Notes under the pieces: generated by a model | Database searches by the model: none | Seen by the model: only the letters and a program-made list of their open reading frames with translations | What the model was told of the DNA's origin: nothing | Part shown: one piece after another, positions 27,023-36,198 of the stretch | Layout of the letters: each line of letters begins with the position of its first letter | Numbering within the stretch: position 1 is the first letter of the stretch | NCBI RefSeq assembly: GCF_003583765.1 | Contig: NZ_QXQA01000006.1 | Location: 62,001-126,000, forward strand | Length of the DNA: 64,000 bases | Direction of reading: 5' to 3' | Source: Paenibacillus nanensis | GTDB taxonomy: Bacteria; Bacillota; Bacilli; Paenibacillales; Paenibacillaceae | Made by a program: the position numbers and the translations under genes

Positions 27023-28488
27023 GGGCGTTTCCTCCTTCTGGCGGTCGAAGCGATTTTCCAAGGTTTTTGGATCAGGGCGGATACAACGTCCTTTACATGG
27101 AAAGGCGCGACCGGCTGCAGGTAATGCTGGCCGAACGATTCCAGGGAGCACAGGTACACGACAATCGCGTACATTCCGACAAAAAAGCCGAACACCCCAA
27201 ATATAGAGGCCAATATAAGCACTCCGAACCGAATTATGGAGACAGCTCCCGCAAGCGACTGATTCACGAGTGTAAATGTGGAGACGGCTGACACCGCCGC
27301 GACAACCAGCATGGTCGGAGAAGTCAGTCCCGCTCTTATGGCCGCGTCCCCGATAATAAGTCCGCCGACGACCGATACGGTCTGTCCAACCGGTCTAGGC
27401 AGCCGGACCCCCGCTTCCCGAAACACCTCGAATAGCGTCAGCATGAGGAACATTTCCATCGTCGCCGACATCGGGAGTCCTATTCTCGACATTGTCACGG
27501 TCGCAAGCAAAGTAAACGGAATCTGATCCGTGTTAAAGCTTGAGATGGCGATCCAGAAACCGGGCAAGAACAAAGATAGGAACAATCCCAGAATTCGCAG
27601 CAGCCTTTCCGCCGTGACGAAATAAAAAGGCAAATGCGCGTCCTCGGGCGATTTGATAAGGAGCAGCAAATTGCCGGGACCGATAATGGCCGCAGGCGAT
27701 CCGTCGACGAGAATCGCAAATCGCCCTTTCATCAGCGATTGAGCGACATAATCCGGTCTGCCGATGTATTCGAGCAGAGGGAATAAGGAAATCGGCCGAT
27801 CGGAAATGAGCTCCTCCAGCTGCCCGGCCCCGTTCAGCATCGGAATATCAATCGAACGGATCCGTCTCCTCACCTCATCAAGCAAGCCGGGTGGCGCTTG
27901 GTCCGCCATATGCATAAGCGTAATTTCCGTCTGCGATTCCGAACCGATCTTGAAGTTTTCCACGTGAAGATTCGGTGTCCGCAGCCTTTTTCGAACTAAC
28001 GCGACATTGACGGACAGCTGTTCCACGAACCCGTCACGCGGCCCCTTAAGCGACAGCTCCATCGTCGATTCCTCGGGACTTCTAGCCGGCTGATTGGCGA
28101 TATTGTATTCGTAGAAATAAGGGTCATCCTCAAAAATGACGATGACGCTCCCCGCGAACAGCCTCGCAAATATATGGTCCGGCTTTCCGGCGTCGAGCTT
28201 CATAAACAACCAGTTCGGATGCAAGATACGGCCAGCCTCCGATTCGGAGGCCACGGACGTATCTTCCCACCGTTCCAGCATAGGAAGGAGGTTCGAATGA
28301 TACAACGTACTATCGATTAACCCGTCGCAATAGTAGAGCCTCGCCTTAAAATCGTCCTTGCCGCCAACGGAAACCAGCTGTTCGATAACGTCTTGGCACG
28401 GCTTTACCCGTTCAAGGAATTGCTCGAAGCTGAGGGCTTCGTCAGACCGGCTTGTCTTCTGGTTCTCCTGATCGATGATGTTGTTCAC
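27019..28488 (-). CDS. GerA-family germinant receptor A subunit
   Basis: The 489-residue protein matches the GerAA family: a soluble N-terminal domain (about 1-290, with VALVRKRLRTPNL and SLFPLLEYIGRPDYV) and a membrane domain of several helices with LPRPVGQTVSVVGGLIIGDAAI. It starts with GTG at 28488, supported by AGGAGGG seven to eight bases upstream. It overlaps the end of the B-subunit gene by 47 bases. The receptor triggers germination when a nutrient binds; the ligand is unknown. Confidence 0.95.
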   Translation of the reverse strand: MNNIIDQENQKTSRSDEALSFEQFLERVKPCQDVIEQLVSVGGKDDFKARLYYCDGLIDSTLYHSNLLPMLERWEDTSVASESEAGRILHPNWLFMKLDAGKPDHIFARLFAGSVIVIFEDDPYFYEYNIANQPARSPEESTMELSLKGPRDGFVEQLSVNVALVRKRLRTPNLHVENFKIGSESQTEITLMHMADQAPPGLLDEVRRRIRSIDIPMLNGAGQLEELISDRPISLFPLLEYIGRPDYVAQSLMKGRFAILVDGSPAAIIGPGNLLLLIKSPEDAHLPFYFVTAERLLRILGLFLSLFLPGFWIAISSFNTDQIPFTLLATVTMSRIGLPMSATMEMFLMLTLFEVFREAGVRLPRPVGQTVSVVGGLIIGDAAIRAGLTSPTMLVVAAVSAVSTFTLVNQSLAGAVSIIRFGVLILASIFGVFGFFVGMYAIVVYLCSLESFGQHYLQPVAPFHVKDVVSALIQKPWKIASTARRRKRP

Positions 28489-29575
28489 TTGTGACCCTCC
28501 TTTTTTTCAAAAAGCTGATCGCATAAAGAATGACGATAATACTCATTGTCACGATGCCCGATACCCTAAAACCCCAAGTGAGAATCAACCGGTAGGTAAT
28601 CATGTTTTGGATCCAATAATATGCGGTTAGAGCAAGCAACAATGTGAGGATCGAGATTCCGATCCACTTTCGCTTCATCCGGCTGATGGGACTATATTCG
28701 ATGATTAGGTACATCGTAAACGACAATCGGACTAAAGCGCCGGACAACCATTGGAAAATAGCAAAAAAATCTACGTGTTCAAAATATTTTCCGATCGACA
28801 CGAGCCGCCATTGCGAGAATGCCGGGTATCTCATCTTCTCCGCTTCGATCGGCCCAAATTCCGAAATCGCCCCGGTTATCGGCCCTATGGCCAACAGTGC
28901 CAGAAAGAGGATGAGAAGGAGCAGATGCCAGCGATTGAAGGACTTCTGCTTATGCAGATGATGCTGGAACAGCAGAAGCGTAAACAATTCGCCGAAGGAG
29001 GTTAAGCATAGCAAAGCCCCCCGGAGAACAGGCGGAAAGCCGTATTCCAGCATCGGCAGCAAATAACCGTACTCCTTATGCGGCATGTTGGCCGACATGA
29101 CAAAATCGCCAAGCAGCACAACGAACGGCACAAGAATACAGCCTACAAATGCAATCGTCCGCAGCCCTGAGCAAGCTGCGTATACACAAATGCCTAATAA
29201 GACGCAGCTGACGACGAAGGTCGGCGTTTCGGGCAAATAGGTCGTCCCGGTCCACGATGAAGTGACAATCAGCGTCTCCGAAGCGATCAAATAAAGCAGC
29301 ATTAAAAAATAGCCAAGCACGAGCCATCCGAAAAAAGGAGGCATGCGCTCGAACAGCCATCGGTCGAACGGTTTGTGCTTCAGCTTCTTCATCAGCCCGT
29401 ATAGCGGGATCAATGCCCATGGAATAACGACAGCCACTGCAACAAAGACCGACATCCAGGCATCCCGCATCGCTTCGCTAAGCAGAAGCGGCACGATCAG
29501 GACATGGTTGGCCAGTCCGACGGATAATACAATCATTGCGATAGCAGGAAATAATCCGAAGGGTTTAATGGACAT
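28442..29575 (-). CDS. GerB-family endospore germination permease (B subunit)
   Basis: The 377-residue integral membrane protein has about ten hydrophobic segments and belongs to the GerAB/spore permease family of the amino acid-polyamine-organocation superfamily. It is thought to bind the germinant within the membrane. ATG 29575 has GAGGTGA at about ten bases, whereas ATG 29584 lies too close to that site. It is the first gene of the operon, so the order is B-A-C and not the common A-B-C. Confidence 0.93.
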   Translation of the reverse strand: MSIKPFGLFPAIAMIVLSVGLANHVLIVPLLLSEAMRDAWMSVFVAVAVVIPWALIPLYGLMKKLKHKPFDRWLFERMPPFFGWLVLGYFLMLLYLIASETLIVTSSWTGTTYLPETPTFVVSCVLLGICVYAACSGLRTIAFVGCILVPFVVLLGDFVMSANMPHKEYGYLLPMLEYGFPPVLRGALLCLTSFGELFTLLLFQHHLHKQKSFNRWHLLLLILFLALLAIGPITGAISEFGPIEAEKMRYPAFSQWRLVSIGKYFEHVDFFAIFQWLSGALVRLSFTMYLIIEYSPISRMKRKWIGISILTLLLALTAYYWIQNMITYRLILTWGFRVSGIVTMSIIVILYAISFLKKRRVTSEQHHRSGEPEDKPV

Positions 29576-29701
29576 GTTTGGCATTCACCTCACAACCAAA
29601 GGTTGCCCTGAAGCGAATGCCAAAATGCAAAAGAAGTGGAAAAAAATGTTCGAAGAAAAGCGGGGATTAAAATTTGCGTCATCCGATCATTTCGACTGCG
29701 C

Positions 29702-30619
29702 CTAAAAAATATTCATGCTCAAGTACCGCTCGCCCGTATCAGGAGCAATACATAATACACGTTTGCCGGGTCCAAGCCGCTTCGCGACTTGCATTGCCGC
29801 CCAGACGGAAGCGCCCGAGGAGGGGCCAAGCAGCAGCCCTTCCTGTCTGGCAAGCGAACACATCGTCTTCAGCGCGTCCTCATCGGATACTTGAATAATT
29901 TCATCGTAGACCGATGTGTTCAAGATCGAGGGAATAAATCCGGGACTCGTACCGACAAGCTTATGGGGTCCCGGCTGGCCGCCTGACAGCACAGGCGATC
30001 CCATCGGCTCCACCACCGCGACATAAAGGTCTGGGATATGCTGCTTCAGCGTCTCCCCGGTTCCCGTTATGGTCCCCCCGGTACCGGCCGTTGCGACAAA
30101 CGCGTCCAGTCTGCCGTCCGTTTGCTCCAGGATCTCGAGCGCTGTCGTAACCCGGTGAATATCGGGGTTCGCTTTGTTCTCGAATTGATTCGGAATAAAG
30201 CTTCCCGGCAGTTCCGCGCGGAGTTCCTCCGCCTTGCGGATCGCGCCCGGCATCCTTTCGGCCGAAGGCGTAAGCACCACCTGAGCGCCGTATGCCTGCA
30301 GCAGCTTAATTCGCTCGGCCGACATATTGTCTGGCATGACAAGAATGAGCTTATAGCCTCGCGCCGCGGCGTTCATCGCGAGTCCAATGCCGGTGTTGCC
30401 GCTCGTCGGCTCGATGATTGTATCGCCAGGCTTAATCATTCCTTGTCTCTCGGCTGCTTCAATTAAAGAAAAGGCCGCCCTGTCCTTGACGCTGCCGCTT
30501 GGGTTAAAGCGCTCCAGCTTGACGCAAACCTCCGCCATTCCATCTTCCATCATGCGGTTAAGCCGGACTGCCGGCGTATGACCGATTAGCTCCGTTATGC
30601 TTGAAACGGCTTTTGCCAT
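29702..30619 (-). CDS. cysK: Cysteine synthase (O-acetylserine sulfhydrylase)
   Basis: The 305-residue fold-type II PLP enzyme has the lysine in NPSGSVKDRAAF (Lys45), the substrate loop PTSGNTGIGLA, and the glycine-rich phosphate loop GTGGTITGTG. It makes cysteine from O-acetylserine and sulfide. The loop PHKLVGTSPGFIP differs slightly from the usual CysK PHKIQG, so a related O-acetylserine-dependent cystathionine synthase is possible. It stands alone between the germination operon and an MFS gene, 18 bases after the latter. Confidence 0.9.
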   Translation of the reverse strand: MAKAVSSITELIGHTPAVRLNRMMEDGMAEVCVKLERFNPSGSVKDRAAFSLIEAAERQGMIKPGDTIIEPTSGNTGIGLAMNAAARGYKLILVMPDNMSAERIKLLQAYGAQVVLTPSAERMPGAIRKAEELRAELPGSFIPNQFENKANPDIHRVTTALEILEQTDGRLDAFVATAGTGGTITGTGETLKQHIPDLYVAVVEPMGSPVLSGGQPGPHKLVGTSPGFIPSILNTSVYDEIIQVSDEDALKTMCSLARQEGLLLGPSSGASVWAAMQVAKRLGPGKRVLCIAPDTGERYLSMNIF

Positions 30620-30637
30620 ATTTTCAACCTGCTCCCG

Positions 30638-31948
30638 TTAATTGTTGCTCGAATGCCTTCCGGCGTTCGCTAACGCCTGCTTGCGCAAAAAAGGCTTCAT
30701 AAACCACCATCCCGCTATCGGCACAACGCCGACAGCAAGCAGCAGCCAAGTCACCGCCCTCGGCGAATCATTGATCGGCAGGACAATCAGGTAGACGGAC
30801 AGACCAACCAGTCGTCCGATTGTCAGCCCCGCTTCGCGAAGGACGATCAATTCCTCCCGATGTACCGCGTTCTTCTCCGACTGGCCGATCAGATCGAAAA
30901 CTCTGGACGTCATCGGAATAATATACAGCGGCATAAAAAGCGAGGTGCCGATGCCGAACATAAGCAGCGAAATATAAGATACCTGCCAGAACAAAGGCAG
31001 AATGACGGCTCCGAGCATCACGACGCCAACAAGCATCGCCCATTCCCGCTTCATGCGGCCCATCAGCCTGCCGATAAGCCAGAAGCTGATAAGAGAGACG
31101 AGCGAAACGATAAGGGAATACGTGCCGAGCTTGCTTTCGCTGCGGGTTGCGACATAAACGGTCAATCCGACCAACAGCATAAATACGCCTTCGCGAATCC
31201 CTTGCGCCGCGATTGCCGGAAATACTCTGCGCCATGAGCTGCCCTTCTCCATTAATTGCCTTACACCAAAAAACCAGCTGTATTTTCCTTCCCCGTGCCT
31301 TTTTTTCAGCCAAAAGCTCAAAATGACGCTAATGGTAAAAATAACCAGAGATAATGTAAAGATAAACCGATATCCTTTTTCGCCCTTCATCGACGTAATA
31401 AGCAGCCCCGAGATCCAGGGCGCCAAAATACCAGAGGCTGAACCTAAAAGTCCGGCCCAGCCATTGTAACGATCACGCGTATCGGGTTCGGTCACTTCAA
31501 AATAAACGACGTTAAAAGCCAGCCAAAACAATCCGATGGCCAGTCCGTTCAGCACGCCGAGCGGCACCGAGAATTGGTCGGCTTTGCCGCCCAGCAGCAA
31601 GACGGTGGAGTAAAACACCCCGCTTAAAGCGATGCCTAGCCTTAGGCTGTGCATCTTGTTATGCTCTTTCACCCATTTGCCCGCGATCCAGAACGTCAGC
31701 CCGCCGGTCACGCATTGCGCGAATGTAAACCAGCCGATTAACGTATAGGAACCGCTCGCTTTCCATAAATAGATCGGCAGGAACGTGCCGGACAGCGCGC
31801 TCGCTACGCCGTACAATGCCTGTACGACTAGAAGCAGAACGGCTTGTTTCTCCAATTTCGCCTTCGCCAAAACGATACCTCCAGACGCACCGCCGACAGC
31901 CGTGCTTAGAAATACGTTTTGTAAGATGCCCTGAAGAAACGCGTCCAA
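30638..31948 (-). CDS. Major facilitator superfamily transporter
   Basis: The 436-residue protein has about twelve hydrophobic segments in two halves with a central loop (WLKKRHGEGKYSWFFG). The substrate is not recognisable. The motif order resembles the YkuC/YqgE-type MFS proteins often annotated as putative efflux carriers in Bacillales. It lies 18 bases upstream of cysK and 29 bases downstream of the zinc-ribbon gene, so cotranscription is likely. Confidence 0.82.
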   Translation of the reverse strand: MDAFLQGILQNVFLSTAVGGASGGIVLAKAKLEKQAVLLLVVQALYGVASALSGTFLPIYLWKASGSYTLIGWFTFAQCVTGGLTFWIAGKWVKEHNKMHSLRLGIALSGVFYSTVLLLGGKADQFSVPLGVLNGLAIGLFWLAFNVVYFEVTEPDTRDRYNGWAGLLGSASGILAPWISGLLITSMKGEKGYRFIFTLSLVIFTISVILSFWLKKRHGEGKYSWFFGVRQLMEKGSSWRRVFPAIAAQGIREGVFMLLVGLTVYVATRSESKLGTYSLIVSLVSLISFWLIGRLMGRMKREWAMLVGVVMLGAVILPLFWQVSYISLLMFGIGTSLFMPLYIIPMTSRVFDLIGQSEKNAVHREELIVLREAGLTIGRLVGLSVYLIVLPINDSPRAVTWLLLAVGVVPIAGWWFMKPFLRKQALANAGRHSSNN

Positions 31949-31977
31949 TGCCCGTCCATATTTGGCAATGAATTAGC

Positions 31978-32523
31978 TTAAGAGCGAGCGGCCAGCCGGT
32001 TCATCATTTCTTCGCGGTCGGCGTGGCTCAAGAAGGAAGCTGTATGGTAGCATGCCGGGCATACGTACCACACCATTTTGAACGGATTCGGCAGAACCGG
32101 AATGCCGACAGCCGCCGGTTCCGCCGCTGCAAAGCCGGCTCCGCCAACGGTTTGAACGCCCGCTTCCATCATATACTCGCGGCATACCGGGCATTCCGGC
32201 GCCTCTAGCTGCTCGTCGATAATCCGCTGAATCACGCTTTCTGCCGCGAGCAAACTGCGGCTGCCTCCTCGGAAGCCCTCCTCCGCCGTATACTTATCCG
32301 AATCATCCTCTTCGTCGTCCAGCCACTTGTCCTCGTCGTCGGAATCATCGCTGCCGGGCTGTTCCGCCTCGTCATCGCCGCGTTCCAATCCGATACTCAT
32401 CGAACGGTAGCTGCCAAGCTCATTGTCGCAATGCGGGCAATGCGTCTCCGGTCCAATCTCCTCATCCCAAATAATTTCAGATAAGCACCAATGGCATACC
32501 TGGCGGTTTTTATCTTCCTGCAT
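31978..32523 (-). CDS. Zinc-ribbon protein with acidic linker, function unknown
   Basis: The 181-residue soluble protein has four CxxC pairs: Cys10/13, Cys29/32, Cys111/114 and Cys155/158. They form two probable zinc ribbons separated by a very acidic stretch (about 50-77, rich in Asp/Glu) and a short helix. Similar acidic two-ribbon proteins occur as hypothetical proteins in Paenibacillaceae. It may be a protein- or RNA-binding adaptor; no function is claimed. It lies in the mutS2-DUF350 neighbourhood. Confidence 0.75.
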   Translation of the reverse strand: MQEDKNRQVCHWCLSEIIWDEEIGPETHCPHCDNELGSYRSMSIGLERGDDEAEQPGSDDSDDEDKWLDDEEDDSDKYTAEEGFRGGSRSLLAAESVIQRIIDEQLEAPECPVCREYMMEAGVQTVGGAGFAAAEPAAVGIPVLPNPFKMVWYVCPACYHTASFLSHADREEMMNRLAARS

Positions 32524-32547
32524 CTCCTGAATCTCTCCTCTAATCCT

Positions 32548-32628
32548 CTAGTTCAACATTAAATAAATAATGCCGCTTACAAAAAATAAAATAGCCACGA
32601 TAAGCAGCGTCACCCATAAATACTTCAT
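32548..32628 (-). CDS. 26-residue single-pass membrane peptide
   Basis: The minus strand encodes MKYLWVTLLIVAILFFVSGI followed by IYLMLN and TAG. It is a single hydrophobic helix of about 20 residues with a Lys near the N-terminus. GGAGG lies eight bases before the ATG, and the ORF sits exactly between the DUF350 gene (17 bases) and the zinc-ribbon gene (24 bases) in the same direction. It is too short for most gene callers. A role as a small membrane partner, perhaps of the DUF350 protein, is a guess from position. Confidence 0.6.
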   Translation of the reverse strand: MKYLWVTLLIVAILFFVSGIIYLMLN

Positions 32629-32644
32629 CGAAAGAGCCTCCAGG

Positions 32645-33067
32645 CTACAGGATAACGGTCGCTCCGATCACATAAGAAAGCGATACGGATATAATCATCG
32701 CAATAAGTCCGACCGCCCGGTTATCGTTTTGAATCTCGTCGTCAATCCGAAACACGGGCGTCATAAATTCAAATAAAAAGTAAGCCACCAATAAAATAAC
32801 AAAGCCAAATGCGCCCCAGATTAAGCTTTCATAGATGGAATCATTGGCTTCGATCGAAAACCGGAAGATGTTGCAGATTCCGAATATTTTGCCGCCGGTG
32901 GCCATGGCGACAGCCAAATTGCCTTTTTTAATCTCGTCCCAGCATTTATATTTCGTTACGAGCTCAAAGATAGACAGAAACACGATCAGCGACAGCACCG
33001 TCACCGATACGAAAATTAAAGACGCGGCGTAAGGATTGCCAAGCAGCTTGTCGATATCCGCCTCCAT
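32645..33067 (-). CDS. DUF350 integral membrane protein (YshE-like)
   Basis: The 140-residue protein has four hydrophobic segments with the DUF350 pattern (KKGNLAVAMATGGKIFGIC and FRIDDEIQNDNRAVGLIA). In Bacillus subtilis the DUF350 gene yshE also follows mutS2, so position supports the identity. ATG 33067 has GGGGGAG six bases upstream; a TTG at 33082 overlaps that site. Molecular role is not established; it lies 18 bases after mutS2. Confidence 0.88.
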   Translation of the reverse strand: MEADIDKLLGNPYAASLIFVSVTVLSLIVFLSIFELVTKYKCWDEIKKGNLAVAMATGGKIFGICNIFRFSIEANDSIYESLIWGAFGFVILLVAYFLFEFMTPVFRIDDEIQNDNRAVGLIAMIISVSLSYVIGATVIL

Positions 33068-33085
33068 GGACGTCTCCCCCAATTC

Positions 33086-35455
33086 CTATTTCAGTTCGGC
33101 TACCGTAACCCCGATGCCGCCTTCGCCATAGTTGCCGTTACGGAAGCTTTTCACATGCGAATGCTTGCGCAAATATTGCTGAATCCCCGTGCGCAGGACG
33201 CCTGTGCCTTTTCCGTGAATAATGTAAACTTGACCGAAGCCGGCCAGGAACGATTCATCCAAGAACCGGTCCACTTCCATAATGGCTTCCTCCAAGCTCT
33301 CGCCTCGCAGGTCAAGCTCCATCCGCGCGTCTTCGTCGCGCGTCCGCTTCAGACTGGCTGTCGCTTTCGGCTGCTGCTGCGCCTTCTCCGGCGCTTTCGC
33401 TTTTACCAGCTCCATGTCGTCAAGGGCAACCTTCATCTTCAAAATGCCTAGCTGCACTGTCGCTTCAGAGCTGTGCATATCCACGACTAGCCCTTTCTGG
33501 TTCAAGCTGTAGACCATCACCTCGTCGCCTGGGCCGATCTTTTGCGGCTTACCCGCACCGCTTGGTTTGCCGCGCTTCGGCCCCGCCGCTTCGGGCGCGG
33601 CTTCATCCAATCTGCGGCGAGCCTCGATCAGCTTATGTTCTTTAACGGAAGCGCCTTCTTCCATAGCAAGTTTACGCAGATCGGCAATAATGGTTTCAGC
33701 TTCGCGCTTCGCTTTCGCAACGGCCTCGCGGGCTTCTTCGCGCGCTTTCTGCAGCAGCTTCTCCTTCTGCTCCTCAAACCGCAGCCGTTCGGCATCATAT
33801 TTCGCGCGCAAGCTCTCCATTTCTTTGCGCAGCGACTCCGCCGACTGGCGTTCGGATTCAGCGCTCAGCCGGTTCTCCTCCAGCGAAGCGATCATGCTCT
33901 CAACCTTCAGATCCTCTTCGCTCACTTCGCCCCTCGCATGGTCGATAATCGACTTCTGCAGACCGAGACGCTCCGCGATCGCGAAGGCGTTGCTTCGTCC
34001 AGGCACGCCGACGAGCAGCCGGTAAGTCGGACTTAAGGAAGCGATGTCGAATTCCATGCTGGCGTTAATGACGCCCTTCCGGTTGTAGGCGTATGCCTTC
34101 AGCTCGCTGTAATGGGTCGTCGCAACGATTCTGCAGCCTTTGGCGTGAATATGCTCCAATATCGCGATCGCAAGCGCCGAGCCCTCTGCCGGGTCCGTGC
34201 CCGCGCCAAGCTCATCGAGCAGCACGAGGCTTTTCGCTGTCATCGACCGGAGAATGCGGATAATATTCGTTAAGTGGCTGGAGAACGTACTTAAGCTCTG
34301 CTCAATACTTTGCTCGTCTCCGATATCCGCATATATGGCGTCGAATACGCAGAGCTGGCTTCCTTCCTCCGCAGGCACGAACAGACCCGACATCGCCATT
34401 AAGCTCAGCAGGCCGATCGTTTTCAGCGACACGGTTTTACCGCCCGTATTTGGTCCCGTCACGATAATCGCCGTAAATTGGTTGCCAAGCTCCACGTCAA
34501 GCGGAACAACCTTATCCTTATCGATTAACGGATGGCGTCCCCGCTTCAGCTTCAAGAAGCCGCGATCGTTCATTCTTGGCTGCGACGCCTTCATCTCATG
34601 GGCCAGTCTTGCTTTGGCGAACGCAAAGTCCAGCTGGGCGAGCAAGTCCTGATTCACAAGCAAATCGTCCACATGCTCCGCCGTCCGCGCCGTAAGCTTT
34701 TGCAGTATTTTCTCGATCTCCCGCTGCTCCGCCGCGCGCTGCTCTCTCAGCTTATTGTTCATCGCAACGATCGCTTCGGGCTCAATAAACAAGGTCGCGC
34801 CCGAACCGGACTGATCGTGCACGATGCCGCCGAAATTCGACCGGTATTCCTGCTTGACCGGAATGACGTAACGGTCGTTCCGCAGCGTAATAATCGCGTC
34901 CTGCAGCATCTTCTGGACCGAGGAGGAGCGAATCATCGACTCCAGCTTCTCGCGAATGCGCGATTCGCCGTTTCGAAGCTCTCTGCGAATGGACGCAAGC
35001 TCCGGGCTTGCGCTGTCCATCACTTCCGCCTGTTCGTCGATACATGCGAAAATGTCATCCTCCAGCGCTTTATGTTCGCTAATGCCTTCGGCCAGCGCGC
35101 GAAGCATAGGGATCGGGTGTTCATCATGAATAACCTCGATATGCTTCTTCACCCTGCGGCCGCCTCGGGAGGTAGAAGCGATCTCGAGCAGCTCGGCCGG
35201 ATTCAGCGTTCCGCCGATTCTCGCGCGATGCAGCGGAGCGCTAATATCCGTGATGCCGCCAAAAGGCGCGCTGCCCTTCAGCCGATCGGCTGCATAAGCC
35301 TCATCGGTCGCCTGCAGCAGCGATTTGACCTCTTCCAGCTCGGTAACGGGACGAAGCTGCGCCGTCCTTGCTTGGCCAAGCGTCGTAGCCGCATGCGATG
35401 TTAATTTATCTATAATTTTTGGATACTCCAGTGTCGTCAATATTTTGGCGTCCAA
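33086..35455 (-). CDS. mutS2: MutS2 endonuclease/ribosome-rescue ATPase
   Basis: The 789-residue protein has MutS core and clamp regions, an ABC-type ATPase with Walker A IVTGPNTGGKT (near residue 332), DELGAGTDPAEG and a Smr domain at the C-terminus with LDLRGE and HGKGTGVLR. A long charged coiled coil (about 510-620) precedes the Smr domain. MutS2 suppresses recombination in some species and splits collided ribosomes in Bacillus. Length matches Bacillus MutS2. It is followed by DUF350 as in Bacillus. Confidence 0.96.
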   Translation of the reverse strand: MDAKILTTLEYPKIIDKLTSHAATTLGQARTAQLRPVTELEEVKSLLQATDEAYAADRLKGSAPFGGITDISAPLHRARIGGTLNPAELLEIASTSRGGRRVKKHIEVIHDEHPIPMLRALAEGISEHKALEDDIFACIDEQAEVMDSASPELASIRRELRNGESRIREKLESMIRSSSVQKMLQDAIITLRNDRYVIPVKQEYRSNFGGIVHDQSGSGATLFIEPEAIVAMNNKLREQRAAEQREIEKILQKLTARTAEHVDDLLVNQDLLAQLDFAFAKARLAHEMKASQPRMNDRGFLKLKRGRHPLIDKDKVVPLDVELGNQFTAIIVTGPNTGGKTVSLKTIGLLSLMAMSGLFVPAEEGSQLCVFDAIYADIGDEQSIEQSLSTFSSHLTNIIRILRSMTAKSLVLLDELGAGTDPAEGSALAIAILEHIHAKGCRIVATTHYSELKAYAYNRKGVINASMEFDIASLSPTYRLLVGVPGRSNAFAIAERLGLQKSIIDHARGEVSEEDLKVESMIASLEENRLSAESERQSAESLRKEMESLRAKYDAERLRFEEQKEKLLQKAREEAREAVAKAKREAETIIADLRKLAMEEGASVKEHKLIEARRRLDEAAPEAAGPKRGKPSGAGKPQKIGPGDEVMVYSLNQKGLVVDMHSSEATVQLGILKMKVALDDMELVKAKAPEKAQQQPKATASLKRTRDEDARMELDLRGESLEEAIMEVDRFLDESFLAGFGQVYIIHGKGTGVLRTGIQQYLRKHSHVKSFRNGNYGEGGIGVTVAELK

Positions 35456-35642
35456 CTTGTTAACACTCCTCTCGCCCTTATATTATAGCCGAACCTTCAC
35501 CCCGATGCACGAGGCGAGGATGGTTTAGGTTAATTGGTACCACACATAATCTACACATGATTGGCAACACTAAGCCCGAATCAACAAAACCTTCTTTACC
35601 TGACCCAAGCGTTCAGAACTTCAATAAGGAGGACAAACGAAA

Positions 35643-35999
35643 ATGACATTTCTAGGACATGTAGTACGATTTATCGTATCGGCGCTTGTGCTTATGCTTG
35701 TAGGCTTCATCGTGCCTCAGTTCAGTGTCGGCGGTTTTTGGAGCGCATTGTTCCTGGCGCTTGTTATCGCCGCAATCGGATGGATTATCGAGGGCATATT
35801 CGGGAAAAGAGTTACGCCTTTCGGACGCGGCATCGTCGGCTTTATCGCAAGCGCTGCCGTCATCTGGATCGCGCAATTTATCGTAGGCGGCGTATCCGTT
35901 ACTTGGCTGGGCGCCATTCTTGCCGCGCTTGCCATCGGGATCATCGACCTGTTTATCCCGGTTAGCACACCGTACGAAGCCGGACGGAACAATCGCTAA
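35643..35999 (+). CDS. YvlD/DUF360 small membrane protein ('phage holin family 4')
   Basis: The 118-residue protein has four hydrophobic segments and the signature GFWSALFLALVIAAIGWI, as in the YvlD family. Despite the Pfam name there is no phage context. AAGGAGG precedes the ATG with good spacing. YvlD-like proteins in Bacillus are associated with envelope stress operons; here the gene stands alone, ended by the strong hairpin at 36028, and points away from mutS2. Confidence 0.85.
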   Translation: MTFLGHVVRFIVSALVLMLVGFIVPQFSVGGFWSALFLALVIAAIGWIIEGIFGKRVTPFGRGIVGFIASAAVIWIAQFIVGGVSVTWLGAILAALAIGIIDLFIPVSTPYEAGRNNR

Positions 36000-36027
36000 T
36001 TTGTCGGCGTTACTATAGCTCCATTCG

Positions 36028-36066
36028 ATCCCTTGCCCGCGGGCAAGGGATTTTCTCTTTCTTTTT
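36028..36066 (+). terminator. Rho-independent terminator after the YvlD-like gene
   Basis: A perfect palindrome at 36028-36051 (arm ATCCCTTGCCCG) is followed by TTTCTCTTTCTTTTT on the plus strand. Confidence 0.9.
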
Positions 36067-36198
36067 GCAGTATGTTCATTACTTCTTCAAAATATTGTCA
36101 AACCATTGTCACCGAACCTTCTTTATCCGCCCCGAAAATAAGTTACGATAGAAGAAGAAAGAGATTGTTTTCTTACGAATTCGGGAGGGGATATCAAC

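Noticed and set aside
35643..35999. Prophage remnant (holin)
   Set aside because: The family name includes 'holin', but YvlD-type proteins are chromosomal and no phage gene is nearby.
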